Shown: positions 41,954 through 50,117 of the stretch, piece after piece
Position numbering within the stretch: the stretch's first letter is position 1
How the letters are laid out: each line of letters begins with the position of its first letter
Source: Deltaproteobacteria bacterium
Lineage (GTDB): Bacteria > Myxococcota_A > UBA796 > CAJQPC01
Direction: 5' to 3'
Length of the DNA: 64,000 nucleotides
Assembly (NCBI GenBank): GCA_016717595.1
Contig: JADKFE010000013.1
Location: forward strand, 1-64,000
The notes under the pieces: model-generated
The model's database searches: none
Told to the model about the DNA's origin: nothing
What the model saw: the letters and a program-made list of their open reading frames with translations, nothing else
Translations under genes and position numbers: made by a program

Positions 41954-44104
41954 CTAATTGCAGACGGCCGTGGTGGCCTGGATGGAGCACTTGAGGGACT
42001 GCCCGCCACGAACGGGGCCAAACTGCGCGGGCGCGCCGCCCTTAAAGTAGAGCATGCAGGAGTCGGAGGGCACGCCGGAGAACGACGCTTTGCCGCCGCT
42101 GATCGACGCGCGCTGGCGATAGCCCGAGGGGCAGGTGACCTCAACCGAGGTGGCGCCGCCGCTGGGCAGGCTCACGGTGAGGCTGCCTGAAGGCACGCTC
42201 GGGGCCTTGGGCGCCGCCGGGGTGCCGGGGTTCTTGGGCGCCTTGGGCTTGGGGGCCTCGGGCACCGGGGGAGGCGGCGCGGCGGTGTCGGCCTTCTTGC
42301 CCTTCGTCGGCTTCGTCTCGACGGGCTTCTCGACCTCGGGGGCCTTGGCGACGGGCTCGGGCTGAGGCCGGAACCAGATCGCGGCGAAGATCGCCAGGCC
42401 GACGAGGGCGAACATCGCCAAGACGATGGCGTAGACGCGGTTGGACTGGGTGCGCTCGCCGGAGTCCGCCGGGGGCGGCGCGACGTTCTGGTTCACCTGA
42501 AACGGCGTGTTGGACGAGTACGCCACCGGCCCCTGGGCGATGGGGCCCTGCATGACGGGGCCCTGGGCGATGGGGCCCTGGACCATCGGCTGCTGCTGCT
42601 GCATCACCGGGCCCTGGGCGATGGGGCCCTGGGCCATCATCGGCGGGCCGGGCATCATCGGCGAGGCCGGAGACGCGGGGCCCGGCGGCGGGGGTGAGCT
42701 GCCCCGGGCGCGGTTTTGTTCTTTGGGGGCGGGGATCGCGAAGAACGCCGTGGCGCTGGGGTCGTTGCCGTTGTCCTCTTTGTCGAGGTCGTCGTTCAAC
42801 GACATCATCTGCAGCATCCCCGTCTCTTCGGGGCTGCGGGCGCCGATCATCTTGGGACCGACCTTCTTGGGCTTGTCGTCCTCGATCTTCTTCGGCGCGC
42901 GGGTCGAGACAGGCTCCCAGGCCTCCACCTTCGGTTTGGCCTCGCCCACCTTGCTTGAGGGCTTGCTGGAGACCTGCTTGGCCGTGGCCTCCCGGGCCAT
43001 CGACGCCTTGAGGCGCTCCTCCATGCTGAGCCGCTTGCCCCCCGCGCCGCCGCCGGCGCCAGAGGTGTTCAGCGAAGGCGCCGCGCCGCCGCCGGACTCT
43101 TTCACCGTAGGGGCGTCGGGCAGGTCGTAGATGGAGCCGAAGAAGAACTCGCAGAACTCCTGCATGTGGGAGCCGCGGTCGCGGTAGAGCTGGCGCCGCA
43201 GGTCGACGAGGAGGTCTTGGCCGGTCTGGTAGCGGGCCTTGGGGTTGGCCGCGAGGAGCTTGGTGAGGATGGGGCCGATGGCGGGGAGCTTCTGTTCAAG
43301 CTCACGGCACTCGTCCAACAGCACGCCGCGCTCGATGGCGTCGAAGATGTCGCCCAGGGGATCGCGGGAGTTTTTCGGCAGGACATAGGCCGGCCGGTTC
43401 ATGAAGAGCTCATACGCGATGAGCCCCAACGAGAAGAGATCCGAGCGGTGATCGACGTCTTGGCCCCGGGCCTGCTCGGGCGCCATGTAGATCGGCGTGC
43501 CCTTGACCCGGTCGTTCTCTTGTTGGTTGAAGTCTTTGTTGCCCACCCGCGCGAGGCCGAAGTCGAGGATCTTCACCTCGCCTTGGGGCGTGACCATGAT
43601 GTTGTCGGGCTTCAGATCGCGGTGCACGAGGTGCAGCGGCTCGCCGTTGTCGCCGGGCGTGGTGTAGACTTGGTAGAGCGCATCGGCGATCTCGCAGATG
43701 ATCTCGACGGCGGCCTCGGTGAAGAACTGCTCTCGGGCGCGGGAGCACTCGTCGAGCATCTTGCGTAAGGTGACGCCGTGAACGTGCTCCAACGCGACGG
43801 CGTTCTCTTCTTCGATGTACTCGAAGACCCGAACGATGCCCCGGTGTTTCACCTGGTCCAAGAGCGCGAACTCTTGGCGCAAGAGCTGACGTGAGCCTTC
43901 GCTCGCGCCCTCTTTGAGCTTCTTGATGGCGACGAGACGCTTCTTGCCCGAGGAGAGCCCACGTCCTGGGACCTCGCCCACAGCGGCGTACACGGTGCCG
44001 AAGGCGCCCGTGCCTAGCTCTCGAATGACCTCATAGTTACGGATGTAGCGTGCCACGGATGGATCCTGGTCCGTTGGTACCTTCAACCATGCTACGCCAT
44101 CCAC
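41954..44104 (-). CDS. Membrane Ser/Thr protein kinase (PknB-like)
   Basis: A 716-residue protein; all Hanks motifs are present: GTGAFG (31-36), VAIKK (Lys61), HRDLKPDN (161-168), DFG (181-183) and GTPIYMAPEQARG. The kinase domain spans about 20-310. A Pro/Gly low-complexity stretch with AQGP repeats (about 490-525) precedes one membrane helix (VYAIVLAMFALVGLAIFAAIWF, about 556-578). A small extracytoplasmic beta domain follows (SLTVSLPSGGATSVEVTCPSG). It should sense outside the membrane and phosphorylate proteins inside. An alternative start near 44056 would remove 16 residues. Confidence 0.92.
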   Translation of the reverse strand: MDGVAWLKVPTDQDPSVARYIRNYEVIRELGTGAFGTVYAAVGEVPGRGLSSGKKRLVAIKKLKEGASEGSRQLLRQEFALLDQVKHRGIVRVFEYIEEENAVALEHVHGVTLRKMLDECSRAREQFFTEAAVEIICEIADALYQVYTTPGDNGEPLHLVHRDLKPDNIMVTPQGEVKILDFGLARVGNKDFNQQENDRVKGTPIYMAPEQARGQDVDHRSDLFSLGLIAYELFMNRPAYVLPKNSRDPLGDIFDAIERGVLLDECRELEQKLPAIGPILTKLLAANPKARYQTGQDLLVDLRRQLYRDRGSHMQEFCEFFFGSIYDLPDAPTVKESGGGAAPSLNTSGAGGGAGGKRLSMEERLKASMAREATAKQVSSKPSSKVGEAKPKVEAWEPVSTRAPKKIEDDKPKKVGPKMIGARSPEETGMLQMMSLNDDLDKEDNGNDPSATAFFAIPAPKEQNRARGSSPPPPGPASPASPMMPGPPMMAQGPIAQGPVMQQQQPMVQGPIAQGPVMQGPIAQGPVAYSSNTPFQVNQNVAPPPADSGERTQSNRVYAIVLAMFALVGLAIFAAIWFRPQPEPVAKAPEVEKPVETKPTKGKKADTAAPPPPVPEAPKPKAPKNPGTPAAPKAPSVPSGSLTVSLPSGGATSVEVTCPSGYRQRASISGGKASFSGVPSDSCMLYFKGGAPAQFGPVRGGQSLKCSIQATTAVCN
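42525..42637 (-). repeat. Short tandem repeats encoding AQGP(I/V/M)
   Basis: About seven imperfect 15-18 base units of GGGCGATGGGGCCCT type, read on the minus strand as AQGPIAQGPVMQGP with a GQQQQP interruption. They encode the kinase linker and are the only clear microsatellite-like run in the gene. Confidence 0.8.
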
Positions 44105-44184
44105 CCCGTCTAGGGCAAGTGGCGCGCGTGCCTCACGGACAGCCCCGATGTCGGAGCGCCCGCCCTCTTCACAATTTAACCTGT

Positions 44185-45687
44185 TTAACCTGCTCCCCCT
44201 GCTGGCGGCGCGGCGCCTGGGCCCCCGCCTGGGGGCGCCTTTGGCTTCACGCGCCGGGTGCGACCGAAGAGCGCGCGCCGGGTGTTGAACCCAGCCGCCC
44301 CAAAAAAGGCGACGGAGATGAGGATCCCCAAGATCGGCATGACCACCGCGGCGCTCGCGCGCAGGGGCGTTGGTCGCGCCCAGCCCGACTCATCGGGTGT
44401 GCCCGTCGGCGCGTCGAACCACGGCGAGGGGTAGAGCATCAGCTTGGCCTCAGCCGTGGCGAACGCCACGAGGCGCAGCTTGGACTCAAAGGCCCGGCGC
44501 AGGTAGAACTGGTCCACGGCGTAACGCAGCTCGAACCACTCAAACCGCTCGGCGGCCGCGCCTTGGAACGCCTTGCCCAAGCCCTCGACGTCTTGGTGGA
44601 TGTAGGAGAAGCCGCCGCCGTGAAAGGCGATCCACTCCAAGCTGGCGTTGTCGATGCCGATCTTCTCCAACGAGCCGTCGATGCGGCTGCCGGCGTACTT
44701 GCCGCAGAGCTTGCCCGGATCCACATCGACGAGGTTCCGCTTGAGGGAGTCCTCGATGGTCTTGCGGGGGCGGATCGGCCGCCCGAGGCCCACGGAGAAC
44801 ACCGTGGGGCGTAAGTCAAGCTCGACCCCTTCGCCGGTGCGGCGCTCCCGCAGGTTCTTGAGCAGGCGCGAGAGGCGCACGGCGTTGTCGCCGCAGGTGT
44901 CGGCGGCGCTCAGGTTGTTGAAGCCGTCGGTGAGCACGATGATCGTCGGGCTCGCGTCGTTGAGCGTCAAGAACTTCTTGATCTCTTCGTTCTGCAAAAG
45001 CTCCCCGGTGGCGTACTCCACGGCGTCGTAGAGGTGGGTGTAGCCGCCCTGGGGCTGCAGAGACTCACGCACGAGCGTCTTGTAGCGTTTCTGGTTCTTG
45101 AGGATCTCGACCCCGGCCGTGCCGACAGGGACGGGCTTGCCCGCGGTGAAGTTGAGCAGCACCACCGCCGACTTGACCTCCTCGGGGAAGAAGCCCTTCA
45201 CGACGTCTTTGTCGAGGAGCGCCTCCTTCACCTTCGCCATGCGGGTGAGGCCCAAAGCGTCCGGCGTGTTCATCGAGCCCGAGGCGTCGATGACGAGGAT
45301 GAAGAGCTGGGGCGTGCGCACCGGGTTGTGCGGGATGATCTCGACCTTCATCGGCGGCTGGTCCGGGCTCACCCGGGCGCCCATGTGGTAGACCTCCAAG
45401 AACTCCGCGGTGAGCGGCACCTCAAACTGCGTCGAGTCGTAGCGGAAGTCGAAGGCGAGGCGCACCTGGCCCGAGGCGCGGTCGACATAGGGCAAGCAGT
45501 CCTTCATCTCGGACTCTTTCACCCCGGCGTCGACACACTGGCCCTCTTCAGTGAAGATGCGCAGCTCTAAGTCGGTGCCTTCGACCTGCTCCACGCCCCC
45601 CACCCGCAAGGTGGTGTTCGGGATGTGGATGATGTCCTCTGAGCAGCTCGTGAGCAGCCCCCACAACATCAGAGACGTGAACATCAA
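44185..45687 (-). CDS. VWA-domain lipoprotein with C-terminal membrane helix
   Basis: A 500-residue protein. Lipobox LLTSC at the N-terminus and a von Willebrand A domain (about 130-330) with the MIDAS motif DASGSMN, plus LTDGFNN. The C-terminal helix VVMPILGILISVAFFGAAGF near residue 460 precedes an Arg/Pro-rich tail. VWA domains bind partners through a metal ion. Overlaps the upstream gene by 4 bases, so it is probably coupled. Confidence 0.85.
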   Translation of the reverse strand: MMFTSLMLWGLLTSCSEDIIHIPNTTLRVGGVEQVEGTDLELRIFTEEGQCVDAGVKESEMKDCLPYVDRASGQVRLAFDFRYDSTQFEVPLTAEFLEVYHMGARVSPDQPPMKVEIIPHNPVRTPQLFILVIDASGSMNTPDALGLTRMAKVKEALLDKDVVKGFFPEEVKSAVVLLNFTAGKPVPVGTAGVEILKNQKRYKTLVRESLQPQGGYTHLYDAVEYATGELLQNEEIKKFLTLNDASPTIIVLTDGFNNLSAADTCGDNAVRLSRLLKNLRERRTGEGVELDLRPTVFSVGLGRPIRPRKTIEDSLKRNLVDVDPGKLCGKYAGSRIDGSLEKIGIDNASLEWIAFHGGGFSYIHQDVEGLGKAFQGAAAERFEWFELRYAVDQFYLRRAFESKLRLVAFATAEAKLMLYPSPWFDAPTGTPDESGWARPTPLRASAAVVMPILGILISVAFFGAAGFNTRRALFGRTRRVKPKAPPGGGPGAAPPAGGAG

Positions 45688-46688
45688 CGCTCCTCCCTGG
45701 GGAGCATGATGAACTCTAAGGTGGTCGCCTGATCCCCTTGGCCGAGCACCACACGGTCGCCGGAGCTGAGGCGCGTCTCCAGGGGCGCGGGGCGGCGGGG
45801 GTCGTAACGAAGGTCGATGCGCTCCAAGAAGCGCCGCACCACCGTAGGCTGCAGGGTGAGGCCGCGGGCCTTGTAGTGTTGTTCGCCGTCAACGGCGACG
45901 GAGAGGTGCAGCTCCATCACCTGGCCCTCCGCGTTCAGCCACACGTCGAGGCCCCTCGGAAAGTGGCCGACGAAGCGCTCTTTGGGGCTGCGGTCCATGG
46001 CGTCTACGGGGATGCGCAGGCCGTAGCGGCTCGGCGAGAGCACCCGCAGCCAGCCCGCGTAGAGCTCATCGGGGATGCCCCAGGCCAAGACCCCGTACCC
46101 AAAGCCCCAGGTGAACGCGCCGAGGGCGCTCGCGAGGTAGAGGTCGTAGTAGATCGTGAAGTTGCACAGGTGCCAGACCGCGCCGCCGAACAGGCCCGCC
46201 GCCGCGCCGGAGAGGAGCTGGGTGACCCCGCCCTTAAACTTCCGGGTGACCAAGGGGCCTAGCGCCGAGCCGAGGCCGGCGATGACGAAGCCGCCGAGGC
46301 GATACCGCAGCGAGACCAAGGCGGAGTCGATGGAGTCGGGCACCGCGCCGAAGAGCGCCGGGCCCAGCGCGAAGGTCCACAGCCAATACCCCGCGAAGCC
46401 GACGCCGAAGCTGATCCCCGCGGCGGTCAGGGTGAGCGCGAGGCGGCTGGGCAAGGCGCGGCGCCGCAGGCTGCCCTCCGCCAAGACCGCGGCGCCGCCG
46501 ATCATGCCCGAGCAGGTGGCGAGGAACAGCGCGCCGTCCCACTCCAGCGACCAGAACGGCCCAAAGAACGTGAACCAGCTCATCACGAACCACCACGCGA
46601 GCAGCCCCGCCGCCCCCGTGATGAGGGCGACCTGCAGGTGGCGTTGCCAGGTGTATGGGACGAGGAAGATGTTCAAGTGGACCTCCAC
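45684..46688 (-). CDS. Multi-pass membrane protein with FHA-like C-terminus
   Basis: A 334-residue protein with about five or six membrane helices in the first 215 residues. The soluble C-terminus (about 220-334) contains YGLRIPVD...WLNAEGQVMELHLSV...LQPTVVRRFLERIDLRYD...LSSGDRVVLG...TTLEFIML, resembling an FHA-type beta sandwich. FHA domains bind phosphothreonine; the family call is tentative. First gene of the minus-strand VWA/kinase cluster. Confidence 0.6.
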   Translation of the reverse strand: MEVHLNIFLVPYTWQRHLQVALITGAAGLLAWWFVMSWFTFFGPFWSLEWDGALFLATCSGMIGGAAVLAEGSLRRRALPSRLALTLTAAGISFGVGFAGYWLWTFALGPALFGAVPDSIDSALVSLRYRLGGFVIAGLGSALGPLVTRKFKGGVTQLLSGAAAGLFGGAVWHLCNFTIYYDLYLASALGAFTWGFGYGVLAWGIPDELYAGWLRVLSPSRYGLRIPVDAMDRSPKERFVGHFPRGLDVWLNAEGQVMELHLSVAVDGEQHYKARGLTLQPTVVRRFLERIDLRYDPRRPAPLETRLSSGDRVVLGQGDQATTLEFIMLPREER

Positions 46689-46816
46689 CTCTCTGGGAGC
46701 GTCGCGCCGGGACGATCATACAAGCTCTGCGGCCCTAGGGCGAGTGGGCCCTCCCGATCTCCTTCATCAAGCCCCCCGCCGCGCGCGGCGTCCGCCCACA
46801 GAGCGCCCGGGGCTGC

Positions 46817-46836
46817 TATGATCCTGCACGCGGAGG
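46817..46836 (+). promoter_or_regulatory. Possible -10 and Shine-Dalgarno for the FHA gene
   Basis: TATGAT at 46817-46822 and CGGAGG at 46831-46836, then ATG at 46841. If TATGAT is the -10, the transcript would have a very short leader that still includes the ribosome site. Confidence 0.4.
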
Positions 46837-46840
46837 ATGT

Positions 46841-48514
46841 ATGGCCGAAGATCTGGCGCTTTACCTCAGGCTGGCCCCCGAGTTCGGCGGTACACGCTTC
46901 GGGCCCTTTGAGGGCGCTGAAGTGCGCCTGGGCTCAGACCAATCGAACAACGAGATCGTGCTGCCCGAGGCGCTCGGCGTCGCGCCCGCCCATGTGCGCA
47001 TCTATCGCCAGGCCGACATGGGCATCATCGTCTCGCCCGTGGACCGCACCGCCGCGGTCTACGTCTGGCAAGGAAACGCGACGAAGCCCAAGCAGATCAA
47101 CACCCCCGTGGCCACACGCGCCGGGGACTCCTTCGCGCTGGTCACCGCCCAGGGCCCCCGCTTCTTCATCGAGATCGACAAGCTCCCTGAAGAGGTGATG
47201 AAGAAGCGCGAACAAGAGAAGAAGTTCAACCCCGCGCGGCGCCGGCTCTCCGCCGAGGCCTTCAAGCAGGAAGGAAAACGCCAGGCGCTCACCTCCGTGC
47301 TGAGCACCGGCATCGGCCAGATGGCCCAGCGCGCCTACGTCTTTGTCGTCTCCGGCGCGATCTTCCAGCCTCGAAACATCATCATGCTGTTCGGGGTGGC
47401 CGGGGGCTACATCTTCGGCGGCGTGCAGAGCTGCCGCATGGCCGGCGTCAAGACCGAGCTCGACAGCACCAAGGCCGAGCTCGACAACAAAGGCAAAGAG
47501 GTCAGCGTCCTCAAGGACATCTCCAACACCAACTCCGCCGACCTCAAGTTCTCTCAGCTCGTGCTCCAGGTGACCGGCGCGACGGCCCTGGCCTCGGCCC
47601 TGGATGAAGATCAGGCGCTCACGGCGGCGGTCAAAGAGAAGGCCGCGCTCATCGCCCAGTCCTCCAAAGACTACGAGTGGCTGATCAACCCCAAGAAGGG
47701 CGCGGCGCGTGCGGGCAAGTTCGCGAACCTCCGTGAGGCGGCCTTGGAGGAGTCGGAGTTTGACCCCGACACCGCCAAGCTCATCCCTTGGCTGGCGGCG
47801 GTGACCGACCTCTCCCAAGAGGGCTGGACGTCGATCACCGACTCCAACGCCGACCAGGTCTGCGGGCGCGGGCCGATGGCGATCACCTACCGGCAGGCGA
47901 TCAACTTCGGGCTCACCCCGGTGCTCGACGCGTACCTCAAGGGCAGCCTCGCCGACTACGACGGTGAGGGCTCTCGGGCCCTGCGCGCGGAGGCCCTCAA
48001 GGCCACGGCGAAGGCCGCGGGCATCGCCGTCCCGTCCGAGCTGGAGGGTGAGTTTGAGACCCAGATCAACCTCATGCGCACCGGGCGTGAGGCCTGCCTG
48101 GCCTTGACCGGCGGCGACGACAAACGAGACAACGTCGGCGTGCTCATCCGCACCTTGGCCCGACACCTCGGCGCGAACGCCGACTTTGTGCCCGCCGCGG
48201 GCAAAGCCCACGCCGTCACCGCGCGCATCGCCAAGTTCTTCGCCGCCGACATCGACACCGTGGTGTTCTCTGAGAAGCGCAGCTCCGGCCTCGACCTCAA
48301 CCGGGGCCCTGTCGGCGCGGCGCTGGGCCAGATGGGCCCCCAAGGCGCCTGGGTGAAGGACCAGGCGGCGGAGACGATCGCCCGCTCCACGGTCTTGCCC
48401 TGCCAGGCGGTGCTCAAGTACGGCGATAACCCCGCCGTAAAGCAGACGTTTGGCGACGGTCTGCCCTCGCCGGTCTACTGCTTGATCCTCGACTGGAAGC
48501 TTCGCAACGAGTGA
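46841..48514 (+). CDS. FHA / coiled-coil membrane protein
   Basis: A 557-residue protein. Residues 1-110 form an FHA-like domain (YLRLAPEFGGTRFGPFEGAEVRLGSDQSNNEIVLPEALGVAPAHVRIY). A single membrane helix lies near 180-205 (NIIMLFGVAGGYIFGGV). A coiled coil (KTELDSTKAELDNKGKEVSVLKD) and a large alpha-helical C-terminal domain follow. The conserved FHA Arg and Ser/Asn positions appear (LGSDQSNN). Divergent from the VWA/kinase run; a plausible docking partner for phosphothreonine made by the kinase. Confidence 0.72.
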   Translation: MAEDLALYLRLAPEFGGTRFGPFEGAEVRLGSDQSNNEIVLPEALGVAPAHVRIYRQADMGIIVSPVDRTAAVYVWQGNATKPKQINTPVATRAGDSFALVTAQGPRFFIEIDKLPEEVMKKREQEKKFNPARRRLSAEAFKQEGKRQALTSVLSTGIGQMAQRAYVFVVSGAIFQPRNIIMLFGVAGGYIFGGVQSCRMAGVKTELDSTKAELDNKGKEVSVLKDISNTNSADLKFSQLVLQVTGATALASALDEDQALTAAVKEKAALIAQSSKDYEWLINPKKGAARAGKFANLREAALEESEFDPDTAKLIPWLAAVTDLSQEGWTSITDSNADQVCGRGPMAITYRQAINFGLTPVLDAYLKGSLADYDGEGSRALRAEALKATAKAAGIAVPSELEGEFETQINLMRTGREACLALTGGDDKRDNVGVLIRTLARHLGANADFVPAAGKAHAVTARIAKFFAADIDTVVFSEKRSSGLDLNRGPVGAALGQMGPQGAWVKDQAAETIARSTVLPCQAVLKYGDNPAVKQTFGDGLPSPVYCLILDWKLRNE

Positions 48515-48526
48515 GCCGGGCGCCGC

Positions 48527-48913
48527 TCAGCGGGCTTGGCGGCGGCTGAGCCCGACGAGGAGCAGGCCGAAGACGGCCATGCTGACGGAGAGGCCTCCGC
48601 TAGACGCGCAGCCCTGACAGCCGCCGGTCTCACCGGCCATGGACGCGGCGCCGTAGGTGGGCTCGGCGTCTTCCTCCGCGGTGTCTGTGCCGGTGCCGGT
48701 GTCTGCGCCGGTGCCGTCGTCACCGCTGTCGGTGCCGCCGCTGTCGGTGCCCCCGCTGTCGGTCCCGCCGCTGTCGGTGCCGCCGCTGTCGGTGCCCCCG
48801 CTGTCGGTGCCCCCGCTGTCGGCGGCGGCCTCGCTGTCGGGCGCCGCGTCTTGGGCAAAGCTCACGGGGCTAAGAAACAAAATCCACAGGGCGAAGGCGG
48901 CGGCGCGGGTCAT
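48527..48913 (-). CDS. MYXO-CTERM-like surface protein with DSGGT repeats
   Basis: A 128-residue protein starting at ATG 48913: signal peptide (MTRAAAFALWILFLSPVSFA), an acidic Gly/Ser/Thr/Asp repeat region, and a C-terminal Cys/hydrophobic/Arg tail (GCQGCASSGGLSVSMAVFGLLLVGLSRRQAR). That Cys-TM-Arg arrangement is the MYXO-CTERM sorting signal, removed before the protein is displayed on the surface. Supports the lineage guess. Confidence 0.8.
   Translation of the reverse strand: MTRAAAFALWILFLSPVSFAQDAAPDSEAAADSGGTDSGGTDSGGTDSGGTDSGGTDSGGTDSGDDGTGADTGTGTDTAEEDAEPTYGAASMAGETGGCQGCASSGGLSVSMAVFGLLLVGLSRRQAR
48724..48823 (-). repeat. 15-bp tandem repeat encoding DSGGT
   Basis: Seven units of a 15-base word, CGCTGTCGGTGCCGC on the plus strand, starting every 15 bases from 48724. 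They translate on the minus strand to six DSGGT copies plus one DSGDD. Copy number is likely variable between strains. Confidence 0.92.
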
Positions 48914-49076
48914 CAGAACCTCCAGACTCCCCCTAACCGAGCCTCGGGATCTCTGCGCGGGCTCGCATGAACACACGCCGCGCTTGGCGAAGCCGGGTTC
49001 GCCAAGATAAAGGGCAGCGAACGCGCCTCGGCTCCCCCCGCTGACGCGAAGATGGCTCCGGAGAGCAAACAAGATC

Positions 49077-49847
49077 ATGGCCACGCAGACGCAGACCACC
49101 GCCAAGGAGGCTCGCCTCTCGGCGCGCTCCGAGCAAGATTTCGCTGACCTCATCGCCCAGGTGCTCATCGACGAGCGCGACGCCGAGAAGGTCGTCGATT
49201 TCTTGACGAAGCTGAATGTGCCCAAGGTCTTTGAGCCGGGCACAGAATTGGTCATCAAGCCCGAGGGCATCACCTCGGCCTCAGACTTCGACGTGGAGAC
49301 CGAGATCTCCAACGGCTTCGTGAAGTTCACCGATCGCCACGTGCGTAAGCTCAAGTGGCACGTCTCCCACCCCGCCCTCGACGGCGTGGAGCAGGTGATC
49401 GTGCTCTACCGCTCGGTCGGGTACATCGCGCAGCTCCGCATCTCGCGCATCCTGCACCTCCTCAAGGAGCGGGACACCCTCACCACCTTCGAGTGGGGCA
49501 TGGCGCGTGAGCTGCTCAACCGCACCTACCGCGACTTCCGCCAGGCCACGAGCATCGTGACCCAGGCGTGGCTCGACGCGCTCAAGGAGTCCAACGACTC
49601 CGAGGCCGTCAAGGTGGCCCTGACTCCCCTGCCCCAGATCATCCGCAACCAGTCCAAGGTGTTGGCGGATCTGCGCGACCAGCTCGAGCGCGCCCGGCTC
49701 ACCCTCGCGGTGAAGCCCGACGGTTACCCCCCGGTGCGCCCTCCGCGCTACTTCGGCGGCGACCTGCTGGACAGCGTCTCGTGGAAACACTTCTGGGGTG
49801 AGGTCGCCATCATGGCCGACAACCTCAACCAGCACGTCCTGAACTGA
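49077..49847 (+). CDS. Conserved-looking cytoplasmic protein, unknown
   Basis: A 256-residue protein without signal peptide or membrane helix. Features seen: helical start (EQDFADLIAQVLIDERDAEKVVDFLTKLNVP), a middle with VKFTDRHVRKLKWHVSHPALDGVEQVIVLY, long helices (RTYRDFRQATSIVTQAWLDALKES) and a Trp-containing C-terminus. No family was recognised. It begins a plus-strand pair with the metal-binding protein downstream (39-base gap). Confidence 0.6.
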   Translation: MATQTQTTAKEARLSARSEQDFADLIAQVLIDERDAEKVVDFLTKLNVPKVFEPGTELVIKPEGITSASDFDVETEISNGFVKFTDRHVRKLKWHVSHPALDGVEQVIVLYRSVGYIAQLRISRILHLLKERDTLTTFEWGMARELLNRTYRDFRQATSIVTQAWLDALKESNDSEAVKVALTPLPQIIRNQSKVLADLRDQLERARLTLAVKPDGYPPVRPPRYFGGDLLDSVSWKHFWGEVAIMADNLNQHVLN

Positions 49848-49886
49848 TCGCCCCCGGCGATCAGCGTGAGGGCACCCGGAGCGTCG

Positions 49887-50102
49887 ATGTCTGCTGTGGT
49901 CAACCTGACTGTTGAGGGCATGACCTGCGGAGGCTGCGCGAGCTCCGTGCGTCGGGTGCTCGCTGAAGATGAGGCGGTGCTGGAGGTCCTGGAGGTGAAC
50001 GTCGCCGAGCGGCGCGCGAGCCTCCGGGTGGATGAGGCGCGCCTTGATCGTGCGCGCCTCGCCCAGCGTGTCGAAGACGCCGGGTTCAGCGTCCCCGAGT
50101 AA
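49887..50102 (+). CDS. Heavy-metal-associated (HMA) CopZ-like protein
   Basis: A 71-residue protein, ATG 49887. The motif VEGMTCGGCASSVRRVL contains the CxxC that binds Cu(I) or similar, and the fold pattern (beta-alpha-beta-beta-alpha-beta) is complete. Probably a soluble metal chaperone; no P-type ATPase is adjacent, so the partner is elsewhere. Confidence 0.88.
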   Translation: MSAVVNLTVEGMTCGGCASSVRRVLAEDEAVLEVLEVNVAERRASLRVDEARLDRARLAQRVEDAGFSVPE

Positions 50103-50117
50103 CGGGTCGCCCGCCGC

